A stretch of 64,000 nt of DNA from Hymenolepis diminuta (lineage: Eukaryota; Platyhelminthes; Cestoda; Cyclophyllidea; Hymenolepididae): contig CAADRB010000039.1 in the NCBI GenBank assembly GCA_900708905.1, positions 86,198 to 150,197 of the forward strand, given 5' to 3'. Every line of letters starts with the position of its first letter. Position 1 is the stretch's first letter. This document shows positions 1 through 13,100 of this stretch, one piece after another. A model generated the notes under the pieces. The model was given only the letters and a program-made list of their open reading frames with translations, was not told the origin of the DNA and made no database searches. Position numbers and translations under genes: made by a program.

Positions 1-711
1 TAGTCTGGGTAAAACTTTCATTGATTCGACTGTGGGTTGACCTTCAGGTACCAATTGTTCTTATAAATAACATTTTTAAAATTAATAAGGTATCTTGGAT
101 GTAAAGAACTTCGTTCTCTTTATTAGGCCAGTTGTAGGTGTAACTTTCATATTATGTGCCATCGTATGCATTGCGTAACTATGTTGACGATCATATAAAA
201 GACAGAACAAACTGAGAGAATCTTAATTTCTAGATTAATCATCTTGTCCGCTTCTGCAATAACGAATATGGGTTACTGCTTTATATGCTATCTATTCGAG
301 TTTCAGAATTTGATCCTTGAATGAGTTCAAATCCGCGATGTTCAGAACTTATTGGCCAGTCGATCGAGTTAAATGATTAGTAGTGCCTTATCTGGTGGTA
401 TTCGAGATAATTTTATTGTAGCAGAACTCACTGATTAATTTCTTAATTCATACAAACCATAGTAAAGATATCTCTGTTTCAGTTTTTCTTTAATATACAT
501 TAATTAAATCAGAATGAAGTACCCACCATAATATAATAAAAATATAATTACTCTCGCGAATACTTTTGGCAACGCCTTGGCATCAATACAGTGAAAATTG
601 AATTTAACATTGCAAAAAAGGAATGTCGTCAGTGTACGTGAAATGAAGCTCATGGGTTTCGCTTTTGTGCACCGAAAGGATTTCCTGACAAAATAAACAG
701 TCAGTCACTTT
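1..711. other. Upstream flank of ankyrin exon 1, no feature seen
   Basis: AT-rich non-coding DNA. No open frame with coding character and no convincing promoter was found. Because exon 1 opens after a splice acceptor, this is probably intron, with the real first exon outside the window. Confidence 0.5.
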
Positions 712-870
712 AATGATTCGTCATTTCGACTATCGAGAAAATTCTTGTCTACGATGACCGATGTTTAATGATTAGTTGTTTACTTCCGGTGGTGATCTTG
801 TCACCTCAAATCATTTTACTTCCAACTGGTGACAAATACAAAATAGTTATAAAAAACATTAAGTAGCTTG
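712..870 (+). repeat. Diverged repeat upstream of ankyrin exon 1
   Basis: Shares ordered blocks with 3888-4010 (ATGATTxGTCAT, TGTCTACGATG, TTAAT, CTTGTCAC(C/T)TCAA, TTCC) and with 47520-47625 (CTTGTC, TTCCAA, ATTAAGTAGCT). This stretch holds no other feature I can see. Confidence 0.45.
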
Positions 871-951
871 CATGATTTTAACGTAATGGATAGTACAATT
901 TTAATGGAAAATTAAATATCAATTTAACTTTTCTTTTCGCTTTAATTACAG

Positions 952-1152
952 ATGGATCAATCCTGTCCTCTCCATTTAGCAGCAAAATCGGGATTTGTGG
1001 AAGGTGTTATCAGACTCATTGAGAGTTATGCGAATTTAGAAGCAGTGGACAAGCATGGCCTCACTCCCCTCTTGGTCGGCTGCCGAGAAGGCAAATCAGA
1101 AGTTGTGAGCGTCCTTATTGAAGCTGGAGCCGATGTCAATCACATCTCATTC
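952..1152 (+). CDS. Ankyrin gene exon 1 (residues 1-67)
   Basis: A pyrimidine-rich acceptor ends in TTACAG at 951 and ATG follows at once. The exon encodes Met plus one 66-residue two-repeat module (CPLHLAAKSG..., GLTPLLVGCREG..., GADVNHISF) and ends at a GTGAGT donor at 1153, phase 0. The single extra residue relative to the other modules is the Met itself, which favours it as initiator. An upstream phase-0 coding exon cannot be excluded, since a splice acceptor right before ATG requires an upstream exon or a trans-spliced leader. Confidence 0.85.
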
Positions 1153-4100
1153 GTGAGTCAATTCTCAATTTTATTCCGTGCGCTTATGACCCATTTTAAT
1201 AATGATAAAGCATCTGAATAAGAATACTAACATGATGTGAAACAAGGGAGTGAGGTTAACAATAAGTACGGCATGTAGTTGAGCCGTCAAGAGTGTTAAT
1301 TTAGTTATAACCGGAAACATTGAGTTGGCCGTATTTTCAAAAGGGGAAGAGTTCGCACTGTGATACCGTAATATCCTATTTCCACAATGACTTCTAGGTT
1401 TATGGGTGAAATCATATCATTTCACAATTAATGATGAACCGTGCTCGCTCAGATTTTTTTGTCCTTTGATTCTTTTATCAATGTTTGTTTAAAATTAAGC
1501 CTTGAAATACGTATAACATTAAATGAAAGATCAATTTTGATATTAGACAGTGCTAGCACTATTGACGCTCTTATATTATTGTTATCAACCATGACACAAT
1601 AGGAAAATTATAAAAATTTTCAAGCACAAACATGCGATTGAACTTGAGAACCAGCAGAGTAGTCCGTTGAAAATTGAAGCAGGAGCGAAGGTCGATAATA
1701 GATAGAGTTAGAGCAGCAAGAGTCATGCTTAACTTAAATAGAGTAGTTCAACTGATGGATTCGCAAGTCTATGCATCTGTAGGATCTATAATTTATTCTC
1801 GACAAGTTTACAATGTTCAACAATGGGGACTTTGTTTCCATAGAGTACATGTAATTATTATTGGCGGGAGGTATAAGTGTTTATTGAATTAAATGAACTT
1901 TTATTAATGAGATTAGATCCCGGTCTTAAAACCAGTCTTCTATATACCGTTTATTCAGATTACTCTGTTGTTTTTTGTGTTTAAATGCTTCCCTGTAACT
2001 TGTTGCTTTGTCATAGCCCGTTATAAAAAATTCCAAAATGGCTATTTATGGTCTTAAAATTCCTCTAAAATGGTATATTTTTGAAGATCAGTACGTCGCC
2101 GTATAAGGAATTTTGTTCATTTAAAAACTTTATTAATGATAGGGAGAAATAGGCTATAGAGACCACTTTGCGATGTTCATTCCGAGATATTGAAATCGCG
2201 ATAGATGTGTAGTTGCTCAGTTTATTTAAGGTTTTGCCAAATAATTATTAATTTTCTCCTATTGCGTTTGTCTTACAGGTGGTCCTGGATTCAGTAGTAA
2301 TAACACTAGGCGGCATATTTAATTGCACTACGTTGTAATTGTATCGAGGTACAAATTTGTAATAATGCGGTCACAAATTCTCTCACACTGTTTCAACTGA
2401 GCTAATTAAATTTGAAATCATAAAATACTGATACTAGTAATTTCACAAAGAGCAATATTGCTATAATTCACTTAACTTAATTAAATTCAAATGGTCTACA
2501 TGTTATTTATCCAAAAACTGAAATTCATCCTTTTAAATGAATTATCCAATGAATTATACATTAAGAGTTATTTCTTAACTATTTTATTACTCCAGGAAGA
2601 CAGATTGCACGATATATTTATTAAAATTGAATTAAAAAACAAATTGAGCGTTTCTTTAACTATCAAAATTTCATGCTTTAACCAAATATTTTTCCATAAT
2701 GCCAAACTTTCTTCCCTCTATCCTCGTTAGGGTTATTAAAATGATAGTAAAAGCCTTATATTAAAAAATCTTATTTCAAATTCCCATTGTGAATAAGCAT
2801 AATACACGGCTTTTAAAGTGTTCCTTTATGTACCTCTCTTGACAGATTACTATATTTTAACGATAAAGCTTAATCTGGCACAGAATGATTTCAAATAAAA
2901 TTGTCATTTTCACTCATCATTAATTGCTACTAAGTGCCTAATATCAAATACTACCATTAGTACGAAAATTTTCCAGTTTTCAGGCAAAATATGCATCCTC
3001 ACACGAAGTTATAGCGGATGCCTTTTTGCAGAATCCTGTAATATGAATTTGCTCCCAAAAATAGCTAAGCCCAAAGTAGCAAGAACAAGGAAGGTGTTGA
3101 GCGGAGGGAGCTTATTGGTCACTATGGCTCACTGTCCACGAGCTTGAACCTTAAATACAATCAACGCTAAGCTGTAGGGATATTGATTACTGATTGGCTG
3201 GGGAGGCCTCTGCGCGCACGTCCGCGCGTGTTCGGTACGCAATTGGGAGCACGACCGCACTTTCCGGAATGTTCTAGCGCAGGCCTTGGTAGCGTTGCGA
3301 GCTCCACAAAGTCATTTGAAATAAGTCACCATTTAGATAAGAATTTAATCAAATCTATTTTTATGAATCCTTTTATTTGAAGCCCAGTTGAAATTTTTCA
3401 GTTTGTTGGTCAAGTACCTTTTTTTCTGGCTTTTTCCTACAAAAATATACAATAATACTGAATAGCTTGTATGTTCAATAATCGCCGCTAGAAGAAAAGA
3501 AAAATACTTCCTGTTTCCATCTTAATTTACAGTAAAAATGTTTGTTTCTGATGATTTTCAGGAAGATAAAGGACGATAGACGGATATACTTTACCATTTT
3601 CATACACTTAAATTCTTATAACAAGGTTTTTAATCATAGGAAATGGTGTAAAAACAGGGATAGAAAAATTCTCATTAGGGTGGTATAGAGTGCATTAAAG
3701 GTTTCTTCATTTAAAATTTGGATCTATTATTACTTACATTAGAATCCAGTAGAAGACCAAAAGATGATATAATTTTTCATTGTGGGAAAACAAGTGAAAT
3801 AAGCTGACAGTAAGTCGAATAAATGACGCAGAAGGGGAATTAAAAATACATTTCGAGCTGTCGGTGGTTTACTTTCAAAATTATAATTTTATGATTTGTC
3901 ATCCGGATTACTAAGCAAATTTGTGTCTACGATGCCCAGTGCTTAATTATGATGGTCGGTCTTGTCACTTCAATTCACTTTTTCTTCCAAAGGTTGGGAA
4001 TGCAGAATGATCTGGCACGAAATTTAGAGGCTCACAGGAGTTCAACATAGCAAAACTGTGATAGTTAAGTTTTTTGATGCATAGTATTTATTTTTTGCTT

Positions 4101-7100
4101 AATCAGTATGGATCTGAAAAATGTTAAACTTGGTGAATCTTATTGTACCGCTGCCATGTCTACTTGAACCTTTTTTGTGTTTTAGGAGGGACATACAGCG
4201 TTGTACTACGTGATATCGAATGGAATGGATTCTTCAATTGACCTTCTTCTACGGGCCGGGGCAAGGGTGAATACAGCAGGAAAAGGAGGCAAAACGGCTG
4301 CTCATTATGCAGCTGAACAGGGTTGGTGTAATGCTCTTCGACGCATCGCTATAGAAGGAGCTGATTTCAACATACGAAATTGGGTGAGTGACTCCAATAA
4401 TAATAATAATAATATATGTTAAAAAGATTGTAACAAGGATGCGAATGGGACTGGAGGGTGCATTGCTTTCAAATTCTAGCACATTGCAAGGAGAACTCTG
4501 TGAGGCATTATTTGCTCCGCATTTTGCCATTCATTTCCATTCTTAATTGTAATGATCGATTCTGTTAATTATTTGCATAGACTATTTTCTTTTCCTTTCG
4601 TTAAGTAGCTTTGAATTTGAAACGATTTAAAGAAAGTACGCAAACATTGGCGCAAACAGTAGAATTGACGCCAATTTCTTCTTAACACGATTGAATGGTT
4701 TATTAATTCTTTTCTTGAATTAACAACTTATCGAATCTTTAGAAAATTGGTCTGAAAATTAATCTATGTGATTTTTAATGCAAAGTTATTCAACTGAATC
4801 TTTTAATTACTTTAACAGCATTTCAATTTCAGTTATTCACAAAACGTTAAATTGGGCAATAAGTTAAAAGAAGCCGCTTTATCTCCATCCTATTCTCCTC
4901 GAATATCATTTTCGGTGTTGAACAAATTTAACCACTGTTGAAATTCTGAATGTTTAATTAAATCAATTCGAGTTAATCTTGACTTAAACATAAGAAGGGT
5001 TAAGGATATTTAATGATGCCTAGTTTCCATTTTGACTACTACCTTATTTTCTTACCAATCGGGTACATAAGTCGGAAAATTATACTATTCTTTTTAAGTC
5101 GTATTTATTGTATTAAAAAAATGACATTCAGTGAAAACTACTTTACTTGTATTGAATAATTTACTTTCGAATGTAAGTATTATTGCTGCTCATGACAGCG
5201 CGAAAAAGCTTTTACATGTTTTAATTATGAAAAATTATTCGTTTAAGGGAAAAAATAGTAGAGGAGGTCAAGAAGAAGCAAGTAGTAAAGCCAGCATATC
5301 AATGAATCACGGAAGCATTGAGTTGTCCATGTTCTTACAGGGATCGTAATTTAATTTGAAACATTCTTTCATTGACTGACCCCCAGATTCATGGGGCAAT
5401 ATGTCCCTCAATATATTTAGAGCGTTTTCATTGATTTGTTTGGGTGATTTGTTTTTGTGGTTGATCATTTCACCTCGATTTATTTACATCATGTTACAAC
5501 CAAGAGTAGGTCAATTAGACTAACAACGAATATAAGTATAGTTTCTGCATTTGAGATCGTTCAATTTTAATTCCCCTTTACATTTCTTTAGCGAGGCTGT
5601 GGGGCCCTTCACTACGCAGCTCTCCGAGGGAACATTGAGAGCGCCATGGTCCTAGTTGAAAACGGTGCCGACGTTGATCTTGAGGACTACAACGGCGCAA
5701 CACCACTAATAAACGCCTGCAGGGCAAATCAATACGCAATGGTCAGCTTCCTCCTTGAACAAAATGCTGATATAAATAGGCAAAATAAAGTGGGTTTCTT
5801 TACCAATGTTTAATTTAAATTTAAAAGGCTTACTAAAAAAACTGATTTACATTTGACGTACATTTAAGATATTCTTAATTGATCCCACAAATGTTGAAAT
5901 TTAAAGTTAGCAAATAATACATTTGATTATAAATTTTAAGTTGGCATGTGAATTCGACATCTTGTTATGTTTACTTCTGGGTTTTGAGTGCTTATCATTT
6001 CTAGTTCCCACAAAATTAAAAATAAAGTCCATTATTGTACTAAAAGAATAAAATAGAATAAAAATTAATCGAATCGGAGGTTTACTTTTATTTATTATTA
6101 TTAAATGTACAACATGAATATGTTCTATTTGAAAACTTGTGGTTATGTTTCAGTTACTCGCATACATTTATTGACTGTTGTGCATTTTAGGGCAAAATCG
6201 CTTTGCTACCAGAAACTAACAGTCATTTCATTTGTCTAGATCTATTTACACAAAATTTCTGATATAATTCACCAATATTTGTATTTGTTAGATCTCATGG
6301 ATGGTTCAAATTGCTCTTGTTCTTTCCAAGGTCAGCCCCAAAATTTTTAATTACGAAGATCATCTTAACGTATGGAATAGTGGTGCTTCGGAAAGGGTTA
6401 GAGTATGAGGCGATTAGATATAGGTAGGGAATGAAAGTTCAAGTATCTAAAGTGTCATTATCGCTTCTCACAGGTAGCTTCGGTTAAGCTGCTAAACCTA
6501 CAACCTGAAACGGCCCGAGAGCCCATTCATTTCCAACTCCAATGAACTCAAAGTTAAAAGTTAAACCGAATACGTTTAATCGCAGTAGGTTCAAATAGGA
6601 CTGTATTTTGGGTTGAGTTGACAACAGTTTTGGCGGACATTTCGTTAACAGTTCAGAAGTGACATTATTTGGGACATATTCAGTGTCTTAGATTTAGGAC
6701 ACTGTAAAAAGTCATAGGAAGGAAAGACCGCCGCAAACATAGTGAACAACGCCTCCGAGTCTTATTAGATCTGAATTCATTGCATCATGGCTTAACGTTC
6801 CGGAGTCCAAACTTCAAATCGCTCCGGAGTGACAATTAGTATCCTTAGTGTCCAAAGTCTATTGGTCGGCAAAATGAGAATGAGACGAGGGTGACGAATT
6901 TTAAGCTCGATCTTGGAACTTGATTTAATTTATTTAGTTTCAGCAAATTCTCCCGTTCTCAAGATATTCAGATGAAGCTGCTTTGATTTTTTCAGGGATA
7001 AATGTCTAACCGGTTATTGACTGTTCATGTTGATCTTTTGTTTAATTCCATGTGTATTTCAATGCAGTTTAGTACTTTTCAAAGCCTCATATTTGATTTC

Positions 7101-10100
7101 TTTGCTATCTTATGAGGATTTAATGATATATTCTAATTCCTCCTCTTCTTTCTGAAAAATTGAAATTCACATAATACTTTGCATTTGATCGACAATAAGT
7201 ATTTTAATTACTTGAATGTAATTTTTGCCTTACAACAATCCTATATTGTTGTCCGTTGCTCTTAAAGTTAATGATCCATTCTTTCAAAAATCAATCTGAT
7301 AACTTAATGACTTAATCATCTGTGAGATTGTTTCGTACTTGCCAAAATCGGAATATCTTTCATTACAGGCGGTGAAGTATATTACAAACCTTTAACTTGG
7401 ATCATTTGCCGTTCATTCAAAATGCCGCACTACATCTTGAGGTTTTCTGCCTGTTCGGTAGACTGCACGTGATCATTCTGCGCAATTGTCTGATCCATTG
7501 TGAGTCTTGTGACGCGGTCAATCATTCACCTACACCCACCTGCAATTATGAGACTAATTTCGTGTTGTACTTACCGTATTCCCATGATGCGAGGATGACC
7601 TTGCGGGAATAATCATTCGAAATGGTTAGAATTTCGCAATCAAGGTTTTTAGGACACTTCCTTTCTCTCAAGACTGTGGGAAATAAAGAACCAGAACCAA
7701 ATCGTAAAAGTTAAGGCTATAGATAGCAGCAAACAATAGTTCCAATGGTAGAAAACTAAGAGTTGTGTAGGGGAAAGTGTATTGAACAAACCATGATGAG
7801 AATTCAATAGTGTAATAGAGGGAGAAGACGGAGAGAGGAGATGGGAGTGAAGCGTAAGAGCAGATGAATGACAAACGTGTGCGTGTGAGTGGAAATACAA
7901 GAACAGTTTATGAGTCACTTGAGCGAGGACGAGCATGAGGATATGAGTGCGGATGTACTTTTAAATGAAACGGAACAGTTATAGAAGAAAGTAGAATTGA
8001 TAAATTCGTCTAAATATGATAGATGGGGTTTGAGCCATATAGATTTAAAGGTGAAAAATCAAGGTATTTTCATAAAAACTGTGACTGAAGAGTAATTTTC
8101 GTTAATACACAAAGTCATCCTTCACGACAGATGTCTGACTTTCATTGTTCACGGCCTCTAAACTTGATTGGATAATAGTAATATTTTAATGGTATGAAGT
8201 CATTATGATGGGGGAAATATCCGACAATTGTAATCTGACTTTACCCCTTAAGCATAGTAGTTTATAACTTTTAGGCATCTTATTTCTATTTGGCAATGAA
8301 TACTCATTCCATATGTTGTCCTCATCAATAATTATATTGAAAAGTTGAAAATACACCGCGAATTTAATGGTCTTTTATACATCTGACGAGTGCTTTTCAT
8401 CAGCCCTTGATCACCATTTTTCTAGAGAACTATCCGATATCAGAGATGTGATAAAAAGACGAGATCTGATACTTAAAGAAAAATAAAGTCGGGTTGCCTT
8501 TTACTTTTACATGGAGAATGCGGCTTATGTACAACTTTAACATGGTAAATGAATGGTGTGAAACTCACGAACTGCGATGGCCGCAATCCGTTTGACGTTG
8601 ATAGTAAGCATAATTAGCATTATCTCTACCTCTCATACACTTGAAGCATTCCATATAGCTGCTACACACTCATTCATGTTTGGGAAGCGTGATTTAAATA
8701 AATTTTTATTAGGGATAGAAATAAAGCAAGTTAATATAAAATGGCATGATGATTTATAAGAATATGAAAGATAGATAAATCAAGTACGATAGAGTCTAAG
8801 GGTGTAAGGAGGCGACCATATTGTCACTATGACCACTACTTTCTGAAGTAGCATGGGACTGTTTAATTGAGTATATCTAGAGTTGGTCCACTGATCATTC
8901 TCGTAGGCTCCCTTTGCATGCTGGTAAGTGCGTCTGTACTGGCTGGAAAGATTGCTAACTTGACTTGCTCCCGATTCTTGAGTAGCAACGTGCCTGATGG
9001 CTAACATTTATTTCAGCTGCACACTAGGAGTACAATATTTGACAAAGAAATTCTGTGCTACGACCTATCATAGACGGATATTTGTGACTGAAAAATAGTA
9101 GACTTTAGAAGTAATATTTGTTAAGTATTTCCCTTGGTAAAATTGTCAAAATAAACGCAATATTTTGGCGAAAACCTTCAAAAGTCGTCAAGTATATCAC
9201 GTTGATATCTCGTGATCTAACTTAATTGTTAATTAAAATGTCAAATTAGGTTACCTAATTACATTTATGTTTCTTTGTCAAACCCGTTGACCCTTGTATT
9301 AAAAGTTGGTGTGCTTTGACGTGACTGTCTAGACTTTGATAGAAAAGGATGAAAATGTGATATTTTCTAATGGAGATTAGAGTTGTTAAATATTTCTCTG
9401 AATAATTTTTTACTCCCAAATTTTCTCTTCATTAAATGTGCTTCCCTACAAGTGTTTTTAGCAGCACAAATTTTACCTTATATAATAAAAAATTTTTCGT
9501 CGTTGTATATTTGTTATTTATTTCCCTCCTGTTGTACTTGAAATCCATTTAAACATTTTAGTAAATTAATTTTAGAAAATAAATTTTGTGGTAATTACTG
9601 TTTTAGGAAAATCAAGAAGTATCTGATGTTGACTTGTATTAATAAAGGTTATTATATTAATTTAATATGCTCAATGTTTATTTAACTTTCAAATTATACA
9701 CATATATATATATATATTCATATTCAAACGACAATTCTACGAAAACTAATGATATATTTTTAATATTGTGAATTGTATAAATAAAAATACCAGTATATAG
9801 CGATTCAAAGGTGATAACAATAAAGAAGGAATTAGATTGAAGTTGATCAGACTGACTTTTAATTTATACGCTTTCACCAGTAAATTATGCGAAATGTTTG
9901 AGTTTGGACTGTCTGTAGAGTTCGCGTGCAGAGGCCTCCTCAGCCAATCAGCTATCAATAACTCTACAGCTTAGCGTTGTTTGTATTTGAGGACCAAGCT
10001 CGTGGACAGCGACCCATATGGACCTATGTTCGTCTAAAATTCTTACTATCTCATCGCTTACAGATCAGTAAACCCTCTCTACTCAACACCTTTCTTGTTC

Positions 10101-13100
10101 TCACCATTTTGGGAACAGCCTAACTAATTTCGGGAGCAAATTTATAATAGAGGACTCTGCTGACGCTATCTGGACTGTTTAGGAGGATTACTTAGGTGCA
10201 GCAAAAAGGCTTATTGGTGTAGCATCCGCTACAGATCTATTTATGATTTTCATATGTCTTTGATAAAAAAATTCATGTTGCAATCTGCCTGCATTGCTAT
10301 AACCTTATTTCAAAGACAGGTCTATGTCTTCCTTAGGGAACAACACGACAACTTTCTTTTAAATTATCTAACAATTCAATTCAAATACGGTTTCGCTTAA
10401 GATATTTAAAAGGGNNNNNNNNNNNTTGAATATGCCCCTAAAACATATAATAAAATTTGCATTGACTGACTTAAATTAGAACCGAAATTACAGTAGCTGT
10501 TTCTGGATTCTGATATTATTGTGCTAAAATCTGTTCAAATTAAGTTTTTCACTACTAGTAACAATATTATTCTAATAGCTTAAGTCAACGTGGACGAACA
10601 TTATATTGACTAAAGAGAGCATAAATTGTACGTTCAATCAAAATTTACATATGTTGATTGGTTTATAATAGAACTCTGCGTAATCGAGTCGCTTAATGAG
10701 GAAGTTTTTATGCACCTTACAGCAGGGCGAATCACCACTTTTGATGTCCGTCCGACAGGGTTACTTGAAGATTGTACAACTCCTTCTTGAAAACGGAGCC
10801 AATCCAAGAATATGCAATAACAATGGAACTACAGCACTGCACATAGCCAGCAAGCATGGTAATGAAGAAATGTACAACCTTCTTCTCACTTTCGGTGCTG
10901 ACCGATTTGCAAGAGATTCCGTAAGTTTATTTCAAAAAGAACAGTTGTTAAGGAGAATTTTGTTGCGTCAATTTTTTAGTAATTTTTAATTAAAGCATTA
11001 CTTAATTTAACAATATAACACGACACGAACTCAATCAAATTCGACGAGCTGGTGTAATTCAGGTGGATTGAAACTCTTGATGCCTTGGCATTCGTATTTT
11101 CCTTAATATGTTCTACTTTGCTGCGTGTAATAAGTATTACATCTTCCCACAACAGTAAGAAAATATTCTCCAATTCAGTATTGTTTTCGTTTAAATAAAT
11201 CCGAGAATTTCAGTGAAAAATAGTGTCCTAGAGATAGATATTAGGAGAAAACACCTATTACATTTGATAAACTCTACGTTAATAATAGTTTGATGAAATT
11301 TTTAAGTTCAGTGAGTTGATACGATTTAAACTTATAGCTTTCCCCAAGCTTATGAAAGAAGGGCATTACAACCTAATTAGTCCCCAGAATGACCACAATT
11401 CCCGAACTCGATAATAACACGAGATTTAACAGACTTCCGTAATTTATCCAAAATTATCCAAAACAACGGCCATGTAATTTAGTACATCTTAACAAATATA
11501 TAAATTTTATGACTAATTAAAAATAAATTGTTAATTTAATTTTCTTGGACAGAAATTCTCCAGTTTTATCCAAAACCTCCTGGCGAAAGTTGTTTATGCA
11601 TACTTTTTAGCGTTGGATCAGTCTTGAATCTTTTCCGAGGTCATCTAAAGCGTCCAGAACAACAGTCCGAAGATAGTGTTGGGTCTCCGGAATTTCGACG
11701 GAGCAAGGTAACACGGATCCAAAAAAATCTCTGTTGAACCTGTTTTCGGTTTGGAAGTAAAGGCTGCTTATTGAGATCGGAGATCTTTGCGATGGCGCAC
11801 CCATATTTTGACACTAGTATGAAGTGTCGTCCGGTACCTGAAAATTTGAGACCTAAGATTCTCTTCCACTGTCTCCCCATGTGACACAAGAAGTTGCTGT
11901 TTCACCATTGAGATTAGGAAAATGTAAAAGAGAAATATTTAGACTAAACTAAGACAAAAGTTCTCAAATTGGGCAAAAGAGAACTGGGTGATATCCTGAA
12001 CACTATCACTCTCGGTATGCCATGATTGGCGAATTCCTTGGGGAAGCTGCTGACACTGGTGTCGGTTGTAGTAGATTTAAGAGGTATGACCCTGGATCAC
12101 TGAGTGAATCCATCAGTTCAAGAGATTCCTCGAATAGATCCAGCAAAACTGAGATCAGTGCGAGGCATTTAAGGTCCTGATGGTAAGAAAGTGCAGACTT
12201 GCCTGTATTTTGTGCAATCATTTTTGGTATTGTTCCTTTGGAGTGAGGAACAAGTTTACTAAGAAAGGGTTCCTCGAGTTCTTTGTATCTGTTGTCTTAT
12301 AAAGGTGTATCGTATATATGAATTTCCTCATAAGGAAAGTAATACGTGGATTTTGGATTTTTAAATATTTGTTGTAATAATCTATTTATGTTTAGTTATT
12401 ACTTATAAGATATTGATCCTTTATCTATTATTAGTATTTCAATGGGTTCATTTTAGCGCAACCAAACACCGCGTGATTTGAATATGCTTGTTGGCCATAA
12501 TCGGTACTTCACACCGTCTCCCCTACTAAATCGTTCACCAACTCCGATTTGTTTTACCCCGGAGCTAAGATGCGTGTCACCGTATATTGGGACATCAGAT
12601 ATGGCAGAACGCATACGATACATACGTTCCCAGTCAACATCATCTCTGCGCAATCAGACCTCTCTCATCGCTTCATTGCGCGAATCGCGGTCAAGGGCCA
12701 TGCTATCTCAGATAAATGGGAACACTGATCTATCCTTACCCAGAGCAAATACTGCCAGTCCATTCAATTGTCGCTATAGGGCCAAGAACCGACCGAATTT
12801 GCTGGCAAGATTTAATGGGAATTTTGATGAGTCAAGCTCAAACTCTTCCCCTCCTCTTGTGACTCATCAAACTACAAATTTACCGCCAACTCGTTCATCC
12901 TCTCCACCTTCAAATAAGAGTTCAGGGGAGGAGAAACCAGTAAACGGAAATCTTCCTCCCATAAAACCGAAATATATTAAGGAGGTCAAATCGAAATCGG
13001 GTATTATGATCTGCTATGAACCCGGGTCGATCCGAGAGAGCCATCCATATGTAAGCGGTTTAACCAATAAAATGGGGAGGATTTACTGATGAAGATATTT

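Larger units (their letters stand above)
5790..10722. other. Ankyrin intron 3 (4.9 kb)
   Basis: Holds the inverted dispersed repeat at 9918-10233, a TA repeat and an 11-N gap. A 72-codon frame at 7397-7612 has a faint ankyrin look (AALHLEVF..., FGRLHVIIL) after an acceptor-like TTACAG, but phase 0 from that acceptor meets a stop after eight codons. Otherwise nothing seen. Confidence 0.6.

Noticed and set aside
12453..12653. Minus-strand frame opposite the linker exon
   Set aside because: It is the shadow of exon 5, which has the right phase and splice sites on the plus strand.
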